From: an uncultured Bacillota bacterium
Lineage (GTDB): Bacteria > Bacillota > Clostridia > Christensenellales > UBA1242
Direction: 5' to 3'
NCBI GenBank assembly: GCA_900555365.1
Contig: USKO01000032.1
Location: 1-6,956, forward strand
Length of the DNA: 6,956 nucleotides
Part shown: one piece after another, positions 1 to 6,100 of the stretch
Numbering within the stretch: the first letter of the stretch is position 1
How the letters are laid out: every line of letters begins with the position of its first letter
Notes under the pieces: model-generated
Databases searched by the model: none
What the model was told of the DNA's origin: nothing
What the model saw: only the letters and a program-made list of their open reading frames with translations
Program-made: the position numbers and the translations under genes

Positions 1-11
1 GTATCGCTCAT
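1..11 (-). CDS. Start of an unidentified leftward gene (partial)
   Basis: Only the first codons are in the window: ATG at 11-9, then AGC and GAT, reading Met-Ser-Asp before running off the left edge. The start is supported by a strong Shine-Dalgarno GGAGG (18-22, minus strand) six bases upstream of the ATG, and by hairpin terminators further upstream that close the preceding Ppx/GppA-like gene. The product cannot be named from three residues. Because terminators and a candidate promoter lie between the two genes, it is probably transcribed separately from the ferredoxin-Ppx operon. Confidence 0.55.
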
Positions 12-17
12 GGCTGA

Positions 18-22
18 CCTCC
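18..22 (-). promoter_or_regulatory. Ribosome binding site of the left-edge gene
   Basis: A perfect GGAGG core lies six bases before the ATG at 11-9 on the minus strand. This is the main evidence that a gene starts at the left edge of the window. Confidence 0.6.
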
Positions 23-80
23 TATAATAATAAAACAAATTTTTATTATTATAATTGTTAATTATAATTTATTACTTTCA

Positions 81-108
81 TATATATTTATGCGCTTTCT
101 TTCATCAA
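81..108 (-). promoter_or_regulatory. Weak candidate promoter for the left-edge gene
   Basis: On the minus strand a TTGATG -35-like hexamer (103-108) and a TATATA -10-like hexamer (81-86) are 16 bases apart, giving a leader of roughly 60 bases before the ATG at 11. The region is so AT-rich that chance matches are common, so this is a suggestion only. Confidence 0.3.
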
Positions 109-235
109 GCATACATAACAATTTTGAAGTTTTATCAAAACTTGCCTTTCAAACGCTTAAGCCAATTTAAAGCTTATAATTTTACAATTTTGTTTCTTAA
201 ACATCAAATTAAAATTTGCACTTTGATTTTTAAAA

Positions 236-274
236 TCAAAAAGGGACAAAGTCAGTTTTATTCTGCTGTCCCTT
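236..274 (-). terminator. Rho-independent terminator downstream of the Ppx/GppA-like gene
   Basis: A perfect 8-base-pair stem is formed by AAGGGACA (241-248) and TGTCCCTT (267-274) around an 18-base loop. Read on the minus strand, the stem is followed by a T-rich stretch. This is the stronger of two tandem hairpins about 70 bases after the stop codon of the Ppx/GppA-like gene. Confidence 0.7.
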
Positions 275-275
275 C

Positions 276-307
276 AAAAAATCGAGCCTTTTTCTTATGC
301 GAAGGGC
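276..307 (-). terminator. Weaker upstream terminator-like hairpin
   Basis: On the minus strand a GCCCTT arm (302-307) can pair with AAGGC (286-290) with one bulged C, and a run of six T follows shortly after (276-281). It lies between the Ppx/GppA-like stop codon and the stronger hairpin, so the two may act as a tandem terminator. The short bulged stem makes this tentative. Confidence 0.35.
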
Positions 308-343
308 ATTTTTACCCTAAAATACAATCAAATTGTGGTTTGA

Positions 344-1828
344 TTAAATTATTTGCAAGCTCTTCTTATAAACTTTCTTATAATCTTGAGCAACCTTCAT
401 GCCTTCCAAAATTTCATAAGAAGCATCACCTTCAACAACTGTTTTCATGATAATTGAATCTCCAAGAATATCACAAACAATATCTGTTATAATAGGTTTT
501 CTTGAAGCGTTCAAAGCCACCGCAAGTTTTACTATGATGCCTAGTTTTCTCACTGCATCTAAATCTTCGTCAGTCAAGATATCCTTATACTTGATCCAAT
601 CATTAAGCGAAAAATCATCAAGATTTTGGCAAGTACAGATAAATCCTGCGATTAATATCTCTCTGTGCGAAACGCCTACAATATCAGAGAATACTATTTT
701 GTCAAAGCCATACTTTGTATAGCTTTCAGCATTGATACATTTACCGCAGTCATACATAAAAGCTGCAATTCGAAGAGGTTTAACATAAAATCTTGGCAAT
801 TTATGCATTACTTTTAATTGCTTAAATAAAATAGTGGCCATATTATACACATATGGATTGATTGAAAATTCATCTTTATTAAATTCGTAGTAATTTTCAA
901 GAGAATTTGACAATAGATCATTAAACCTTTCTTGAGAAGCATTCAAAATATTAGATTGCAAAATTCCGCTTTTCAAGTTAGCACATGAAACGGCAACTTC
1001 TTTGATATCTAAAATGTCAAAGAATGCTCGAATAAAGGCAAAACCAACAAGAATCTTGTCTGCCTCCTCATAGTCTATACCTTTGATCTTTTTGATCTTA
1101 TCAACATCTACACTCTTAATAAACTGGCATGTCTTTTCCATAATTTGACCAGTTAAAAGGTAATTGTTGTCAATATCAAGTGAATAACGCTGAACTTTCT
1201 TTGCTATTTTGCCCATTGCAAGGAAGGAAATGCCAGTTGCTACCACCTTGCACTCCTCTTCGATTTTGCTTAAAGCAACCTTAGATGCAATGTTCTTCTT
1301 AATAGCATCGGTCATCTGATCAATGTCAGCATATTTTTCTTGTATGTTATAGGTGCCTACTGGAATTATTGTACTACTTAAAATTGCGCGTCTGTTATAT
1401 CGAACTAAATAGCAAGCATTAGCACCTATATGCAAAAATACGCCTTTTGCACTGTCTATACTATTGACAACAGCGTTGAACAGATATTTAATATATTCCT
1501 CATCAGAAAGAATGGAAAAATTGAGCCCAGTATTATTATAGATTTCATCAAAAATTCCCCTATAATTTCTCGCTCTTACTATGATATTTGAACTTACAGC
1601 ATAAATCTTGCTTACTCCATATTCTTCAATAAGCTTTCGATAGATTTTAAGCATACTTAAAATATCATTTTTCATTTTAGGAGATAAAAGCTCTACCGCT
1701 TCAATCTCTTTGCCGATATCGTAATATTGAGTCTTGCTTAGAGCAAGCATACTTTTCCCATTGGATACTTTGTAAATTGAAAGCGATAATCCCCTTTCAT
1801 TGAGTTCGATAATTGCTACCTTTTCCAT
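344..1828 (-). CDS. Ppx/GppA-family protein with degenerate catalytic motifs
   Basis: Active family members are exopolyphosphatases or guanosine pentaphosphate phosphohydrolases with two actin-like lobes and an HD-like C-terminal helical domain. This 494-residue protein follows that order. Strand 1 is at 3-19 (VAIIELNERGLSLSIY), the Glu loop region at 104-118 (FSILSDEEYIKYLF), and phosphate loop 2 at 130-142 (VFLHIGANACYLV). The P-V-G segment is at 156-158, an equivalent of the VGxGG loop at 197-210, and V-S-x-x-x-L-K-S-G at 280-288. The helical domain spans roughly 320-450. Key positions differ from the consensus: the first-loop Asp is Glu8, the usual D-x-G-G-G-S loop reads H133-I-G-A-N-A138, and the HD motif reads Y359-D360. 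Hydrolase activity is therefore doubtful, and it may be a binding or regulatory homologue. An in-frame ATG at 1867 would lie inside the ferredoxin gene. The start at 1828 is preferred because AGAGG lies five bases upstream. It is co-transcribed with the ferredoxin, 8 bases away. Family membership is fairly sure, the activity is not. Confidence 0.78.
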   Translation of the reverse strand: MEKVAIIELNERGLSLSIYKVSNGKSMLALSKTQYYDIGKEIEAVELLSPKMKNDILSMLKIYRKLIEEYGVSKIYAVSSNIIVRARNYRGIFDEIYNNTGLNFSILSDEEYIKYLFNAVVNSIDSAKGVFLHIGANACYLVRYNRRAILSSTIIPVGTYNIQEKYADIDQMTDAIKKNIASKVALSKIEEECKVVATGISFLAMGKIAKKVQRYSLDIDNNYLLTGQIMEKTCQFIKSVDVDKIKKIKGIDYEEADKILVGFAFIRAFFDILDIKEVAVSCANLKSGILQSNILNASQERFNDLLSNSLENYYEFNKDEFSINPYVYNMATILFKQLKVMHKLPRFYVKPLRIAAFMYDCGKCINAESYTKYGFDKIVFSDIVGVSHREILIAGFICTCQNLDDFSLNDWIKYKDILTDEDLDAVRKLGIIVKLAVALNASRKPIITDIVCDILGDSIIMKTVVEGDASYEILEGMKVAQDYKKVYKKSLQII

Positions 1829-1833
1829 TTTAA

Positions 1834-1838
1834 CCTCT
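1834..1838 (-). promoter_or_regulatory. Ribosome binding site that decides the Ppx/GppA-like start
   Basis: AGAGG on the minus strand lies five bases before the ATG at 1828 and overlaps the ferredoxin stop codon (1837-1839). It favours the 494-residue form over the longer in-frame reading from 1867, and suggests translational coupling to the ferredoxin. Confidence 0.7.
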
Positions 1839-2004
1839 AATCTAATTTTATAGCGTTTACTGGGCAACTTGCTTCACATGCCCCACAATGTATACATTTT
1901 GCTTTATCCATTACGGCCTTGCCGTCTTTGTCAAAACTTAGTGCACCCACTGGGCATATAGCTACACAAGTGCCACATCCGATACATTTAGTCTTGTCTA
2001 CCAT
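1837..2004 (-). CDS. Small 2[4Fe-4S] ferredoxin
   Basis: A 55-residue cytoplasmic electron carrier. Two classic cluster-binding motifs C-x2-C-x2-C-x3-C-P are complete, with Cys7, Cys10, Cys13, Cys17 and Cys37, Cys40, Cys43, Cys47, each followed by Pro. The two halves are internal repeats (KCIGCGTCVAICPVGAL and KCIHCGACEASCPVNAI), as in clostridial-type bacterial ferredoxins, which are usually about 55 residues long. The start has GGAGG four bases upstream and a plausible extended -10 promoter. The stop codon lies 8 bases before the Ppx/GppA-like ATG, so it is the first gene of a two-gene operon. Its redox partner is not in the window. The fold and clusters are near certain, and the specific pathway is unknown. 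Confidence 0.96.
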   Translation of the reverse strand: MVDKTKCIGCGTCVAICPVGALSFDKDGKAVMDKAKCIHCGACEASCPVNAIKLD

Positions 2005-2008
2005 ATAT

Positions 2009-2013
2009 CCTCC
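2009..2013 (-). promoter_or_regulatory. Ribosome binding site of the ferredoxin
   Basis: Perfect GGAGG on the minus strand, four bases before the ferredoxin ATG at 2004. Confidence 0.8.
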
Positions 2014-2023
2014 AGTCTGACTT

Positions 2024-2053
2024 ATTTTAGCATATTTTGAAAAGATTGTAAAC
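2024..2053 (-). promoter_or_regulatory. Sigma-A-type promoter of the ferredoxin-Ppx operon
   Basis: On the minus strand a TTTACA -35 (2048-2053) and a TAAAAT -10 (2024-2029) are 18 bases apart. The -10 is preceded by TGC, giving an extended -10 (TGn). Transcription would start near 2017, leaving a leader of about 13 bases that carries just the ribosome binding site. A long palindrome lies immediately upstream. Confidence 0.6.
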
Positions 2054-2065
2054 TAAAGAATAAAA

Positions 2066-2089
2066 ATTTAAAAGATATCTTTTAAATTA
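2066..2089. repeat. Perfect 24-base palindrome upstream of the ferredoxin promoter
   Basis: A perfect inverted repeat with 12-base half-sites and no spacer, centred on GATATC (2075-2080). It ends 12 bases upstream of the ferredoxin -35 hexamer and lies beyond the T-run of the TauE/SafE terminator. It could be the binding site of a dimeric regulator or an AT-rich upstream promoter element. It might also be a chance product of local AT-richness, although the exact symmetry through the G/C pair is notable. Confidence 0.55.
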
Positions 2090-2092
2090 TTT

Positions 2093-2118
2093 AAAAAAAC
2101 ATGCTCTTTTGCATGCTT
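2093..2118 (-). terminator. Rho-independent terminator of the TauE/SafE pair
   Basis: Read on the minus strand, CATGC (2111-2115) and GCATG (2100-2104) form a stem around a 6-base loop (AAAAGA). It is extended by a G-T wobble and two A-T pairs to about 8 pairs and is followed directly by a run of T. It starts 19 bases after the stop codon of the second TauE/SafE gene, the expected place for the end of that transcript. Confidence 0.75.
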
Positions 2119-2136
2119 AAAATTATAAATTTGCTC

Positions 2137-2514
2137 TTATTTTTTTATAAAAACCTTTATAACTTCTACAACTGATAATATGCACAAAAAAACACCAAAT
2201 GCTGTCCTTAATATTTCACTTGGAAGATGCCCGGCAAGAAGAGAACCTACCAGCGAAAAAACTATTCCGCTGAGCACAATATACATGATTTTGTCTGTCA
2301 CAATATAGCCATTTTTATAGTGAATTATCAGCGAAAATAATGCCATAACCAAAAAAGATACGAGATTTATTCCTTGACAGAGCTTTTGATCTAATCCTAA
2401 AAAGATGGTTAAAAGCGGAATGAGTAGTGTGCCGCCACCCATTCCAAGACCGCCAAATATACCTGCAATAAAACCAAATAAGACATACAGAAAAATGGTA
2501 AGAAGAATATTCAT
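2137..2514 (-). CDS. TauE/SafE (DUF81) half-size membrane protein, second of pair
   Basis: A 125-residue integral membrane protein equal to one repeat of the TauE/SafE family, whose usual members have about 250 residues made of two such repeats. Members export or import small anions such as sulfite and organosulfonates. The family signature G-x2-G-G-x2-M-G-G-G-T is at residues 18-29 with Pro33 after it. A second conserved segment is N-G-Y-I at 68-71, and a third is L-P-x2-I-L-R at 87-93. About four hydrophobic helices are visible. The ATG overlaps the stop codon of the upstream half in ATGA (2511-2514). The nearest GGAGG (2530-2534) is 15 bases away, too far for optimal initiation, so translation is probably coupled to the upstream gene. 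The pair most likely acts as a heterodimer. The substrate cannot be read from the sequence. Confidence 0.85.
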   Translation of the reverse strand: MNILLTIFLYVLFGFIAGIFGGLGMGGGTLLIPLLTIFLGLDQKLCQGINLVSFLVMALFSLIIHYKNGYIVTDKIMYIVLSGIVFSLVGSLLAGHLPSEILRTAFGVFLCILSVVEVIKVFIKK

Positions 2515-2951
2515 AAGATAAGCTTAATTCCTCCTACAAACATGATAATTGCAAAGATTATTCGAACCACTTTTGGCGGCAAAAATTTTAGAGCAAAGGC
2601 CCCTATTATTCCACCGGCTACCACACCAAGTCCAATAGTCAAAAGTGGCATCGATTCAATATACCCATTGATGACATAGATAAAAGCTGAAATGAGACTT
2701 AAAGGAAAGATAACTGCAATTGCAGTCGCGTGAGAGCGTTTCGCATCAAGCTTTAAAACTTTTTGCAAAATTGGCACGCAAACCATGCCTCCGCCGCCGC
2801 CAAAAAAGCCATTTAAAAATCCAATAACCGCCCCGCTAAGCACCAGCCAAAACCCCTGCTTTATCTTGAGTTTTTGACTCTTTTTTATCTTTTTGACATT
2901 ATTCCTCTTTTTTTGCACTGAAAAATCGTGATTTTTGAAAAAATCACTCAT
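2511..2951 (-). CDS. TauE/SafE (DUF81) half-size membrane protein, first of pair
   Basis: A 146-residue membrane protein corresponding to one TauE/SafE repeat. A basic cytoplasmic N-terminal extension (1-32, Lys/Arg-rich) precedes the glycine-rich signature G48-F-F-G-G-G-G-G-M-V-C-V-P60. It has the same later segments as its partner: N-G-Y-I near 95-98, then a glycine-rich helix, then L-P-P-K-V-V-R at 114-120 and a final helix. An in-frame ATG at 3020 would add 23 residues but has no ribosome binding site. The ATG at 2951 has AGAGG four bases upstream and is preferred. The stop codon is TGA, overlapping the partner's ATG, which shows that the standard code is used. It is presumably an anion transporter subunit needing its partner for a complete fold. 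Confidence 0.85.
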   Translation of the reverse strand: MSDFFKNHDFSVQKKRNNVKKIKKSQKLKIKQGFWLVLSGAVIGFLNGFFGGGGGMVCVPILQKVLKLDAKRSHATAIAVIFPLSLISAFIYVINGYIESMPLLTIGLGVVAGGIIGAFALKFLPPKVVRIIFAIIMFVGGIKLIL

Positions 2952-2955
2952 ATTG

Positions 2956-2960
2956 CCTCT
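2956..2960 (-). promoter_or_regulatory. Ribosome binding site that decides the first TauE/SafE start
   Basis: AGAGG on the minus strand lies four bases before the ATG at 2951. No comparable site precedes the in-frame ATG at 3020, so the shorter 146-residue protein is annotated. Confidence 0.65.
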
Positions 2961-3052
2961 TGACTTTGCACACTTTAAATTTGCGTTCTTAGACTTTATG
3001 ATGCTTTTATTTAATAACATATAATTATTATGAATAAATATCTGAAAATTAT

Positions 3053-3081
3053 TTGATTAAACTCGACAAATGTTGTATACT
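3053..3081 (+). promoter_or_regulatory. Promoter of the large surface-protein gene
   Basis: TTGATT (3053-3058) and TATACT (3076-3081) are separated by the ideal 17 bases, matching the sigma-A consensus at 4 of 6 and 5 of 6 positions. Transcription would begin near 3088, giving a leader of about 30 bases. No equally clear promoter for the leftward TauE/SafE pair was found in this divergent region. Confidence 0.6.
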
Positions 3082-3108
3082 ACATAAGTAATATTTGGTT
3101 TTATTAAA

Positions 3109-3114
3109 AGGTGG
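3109..3114 (+). promoter_or_regulatory. Ribosome binding site of the large surface-protein gene
   Basis: AGGTGG, one mismatch from AGGAGG, just before the ATG at 3118. It fixes the start of the signal peptide. Confidence 0.65.
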
Positions 3115-3117
3115 AAT

Positions 3118-6100
3118 ATGATTAAATCTAAAAGCAAAATTAAAAACAATCTATTGAAGCTATGTGTGGCTTTTTTATTTCCTTTCACCCTATTTGGAGG
3201 ATTATCTCTCACAACTCAAATGTCAAACGCTGTAAATGCTGCTGACTATGTGGAGAGTTATCAAGAAAATGTTTCAATTACAAATTCATCTTTTACTCAA
3301 GGTTCTTTTGCTTCTGCAAGCAATTCGCTGTCAGGCTGGAGCGCTATTGAGTCTTCTTCTAATGCAACTGGAATGTTCGTTGATGTGGGAACTGGAATTA
3401 CTACTGACGAGACAGGATCAAACACCACCTTCTCTAGATATAGAGAAACTTATATGCTTTCATCAAACCCAGGCGCAAGAGGAAATAGCGATACAAGAAT
3501 TTTAATGATCAATTCCAAAACATACTCTGCCGACAAGAATGTTGCTGCTCAAAAAGGATATCGAAGCGAAAGCATAACTCTTGAGGCTAATTCTTACTAC
3601 AGCTTTTCTGTTGCTGTAAAAACTGATACTAATGGCGATGATAATGTGAATGCCTCTATTTATATAAGCGGGCTTGTGGATGATGAAGGAAATGCTCTTG
3701 ATCCTATTGGATATGAAAATATCTTGACAAAAGACTGGAAAGATTATCACTTCTTTATTGCTACTGGCGACACTAGTCAGACGATAACAATTGACCTTTA
3801 TCTTGGTAGCGCAAACGGCGGTAGAAGCTCTGGAGCGGTATTCTTTGATGAAATTCGCGGCGTTAGATATTCTGAAAATGCTTTCTTTGAGAGCTGTTAT
3901 GATTACGGCTATACTGGTGAAGACACCTACCAAGACTATAATAGTTCAACTTGCTTTTTGACAGAAGGGCTTCTTTCGTCAAAAGCTTTGGTAGATCTTA
4001 GCGGATATAATCTTGATTTTGAAGAGCCTATCGCATCAGACTCAAATACGCTCGGAGATGACTGGTCAATCGTGGGTCGCAATGTAGATGGCCACGCTAT
4101 AATATCTAAAATCAAAATGCAGCCTGCTGATTTTGCTTCGCTTACTGGATATTCATATACTGGAGATGATCTTTCCTATGGAAATTCACAAGCACTTATA
4201 CTTTACACAAGTTCAAGCGATGGTTATGTAGGAGTTCAATCAAGAGATATTGATATAAAAGCGCATAGCATATATAAAATCACCTTGAAAATGAAGGCCT
4301 CTCAAATAGATAGCGGCTCTTTCTACTTGAAAATTCAAGAAAATAACAATATCTACACCATGTACCCTAATCTTTTAAGCAATGACGAGGATGATAGTAA
4401 CTATTATGCAACTCAAAGCGGACAAACAAGCGGTATAACCTCAAATGTAGAAAACTCATTTACAAACGACTATCAAACAGTTGAAATGTATGTAAAGGGT
4501 CATTCGCTTTATGATAGTTCTATTAATCTTGAGCTATGGTTTGGAGATTCATCAACAGCCGCACAAGGATGTGTCGTAATTGATAACATTGAAATTGAAT
4601 ACGCCGACTATGAAGATTTTTCAAGTGCCTCAAATAGTCTTGAGTTGTTATCCTTCTCCTCAACTCCTTCTGACATAAGCAATTCATATTTCAACCAAAC
4701 ACAGTTCACTCATGACAACTCCTACCCTTTGATTGCTAGTGACTGGACTAGTGAGATTGAAGATGAAAATGTAAATGAAAGCGGTGTTATCTATCTTTAT
4801 GATAGCGACAGCTACAAAACAATGTACTCTGGTAAATATGATTGGGCTGGAATTTATCCTGGAAATCCAAATAATACCTTGGATTATGACCTCCCTAATA
4901 ATGTCTACATGATGCAAAATAAAAATAACAGCTATCAATCACTTACTTCCTCTTCTACAACGTTATCAAGCAATAGCTACTACAAGATCTCTTTTAACTA
5001 TTATAACCAAAATGGTCTAAGCGGATTGAACGATTCTGAAATAACTGTAGAGCTTATTGATTCAAACGGAATTGTAATCTTCTCACAAACGGGTATTTCT
5101 AGTCTTGACAGATGGAATAATATGGAGATTTATGTTAAAACTGCAGAAACCGTTTCTTCAGATGTAAACATCAAAATTTCCCTTGGCGAAAATAATAAAG
5201 TTGGCGGATATGTTTATCTTGATAATTTCCTAGTTCAATCCTCAACTGAAGACGCTTTTGCTGCAACTAGATATACATGCGATTTGTCAGACTACTATTT
5301 CTCTATAACAGATAATGGCCCTGTTTCAAATGTGGTTACCCCATCGCCTGCTTACAATCTTACTATTGATCAAATTTATGATGACACCAAAACTGAAGCT
5401 GATTCTGACGATTGTGCAATCGCTGGACTGGTAAGTGGAAATGACAACCCTTATATAGTTTTCGATCCATCGCTGCAAGTGGAAGACTCAAATTTGCTTG
5501 TCATTCAAACAATGTATGCAAGTAGCGCTTCACTCACCTCTGCTTATACCCTAACGCTAGAAGCTGATCAATATTATATGCTCACTTTTGACCTTGCAAC
5601 GATATTCAATTTATCTGCAGAAAATGCATCTACTGACGAGCATGATTGCAAATATGGTTTAACTGTTACAATTGAGGGCTTTGAAGAAGTAAGTCAAATA
5701 GTTTCTTCAAGTGAACTTCAAAATTATAAGCTATACCTGCAGTGCACAGAAGCCACAAACCCTACTATTAAATTTACCCTTGTTTCTGATTGCTATGATA
5801 CTTTAGGTACAGCTATTATCACTCACCTAGATTTCACTACAATAACACAAAATGACTATAATAATGCTAGATTATCTCCTCTATTTGAAGAACGAGTATT
5901 TACTCCTAGCCAAACTTCATCTACAGAAACAGATGACGACACTGACGATGATAATACAGGAGACACAGAAGATCCAGATGATGGCAATAATGTAAGTCCA
6001 CTACTACTTATCTCTTCAATAATTATGGCTCTTGCTTTGATTGTTGCGATTGTTGGTTTTGCTTTCAGAAAAGTTAAAATCAAGAAAATTGATAAGATTA

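Larger units (their letters stand above)
12..343. other. Non-coding AT-rich spacer with several inverted repeats
   Basis: This 332-base stretch holds no convincing gene. It contains the ribosome binding site and weak promoter of the left-edge gene and the terminators of the Ppx/GppA-like gene. It also holds three short inverted repeats: 127-143 (AAGTTTT, 3-base loop), 205-218 (CAAATT/AATTTG) and 222-240 (9-base arms around one T). A rightward open frame beginning at 55 crosses the terminators and runs antisense into the Ppx/GppA-like gene. It has no ribosome binding site and an arbitrary Phe/Tyr/Ile-rich composition, so it is not treated as a gene. Confidence 0.6.

Noticed and set aside
55..450. 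Rightward open frame of 131 codons at the left end
   Set aside because: It has no ribosome binding site, runs across the terminator hairpins and then antisense into the Ppx/GppA-like gene, and has arbitrary Phe/Tyr-rich composition.
447..722. Rightward open frame of 91 codons
   Set aside because: It is entirely antisense to the Ppx/GppA-like gene, which has clear family motifs. No start signal or known motif was found.
1829..1867. 13-residue N-terminal extension of the Ppx/GppA-like protein
   Set aside because: It overlaps the end of the ferredoxin gene in another frame and has no good ribosome binding site, whereas the ATG at 1828 does.
2952..3020. 23-residue N-terminal extension of the first TauE/SafE half
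   Set aside because: The ATG at 3020 lacks a ribosome binding site. The ATG at 2951 has AGAGG at proper spacing.
3236..3505. Rightward open frame of 89 codons, Leu-rich
   Set aside because: It is a frame shadow of the large surface-protein gene, with no start signal.
3502..3933. Leftward open frame of 143 codons
   Set aside because: It is antisense to the large surface-protein gene, with no ribosome binding site or recognisable domain.
4684..4938. Leftward open frame of 84 codons, Ile-rich
   Set aside because: It is antisense to domain 3 of the large surface protein. The Ile-rich composition mirrors Asn/Asp/Tyr codons on the other strand.
3940..6000. Possible LPxTG, SLH or dockerin anchoring motif in the large protein
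   Set aside because: None was found. The C-terminus has a membrane span followed by a long cytoplasmic tail, which does not fit sortase anchoring.
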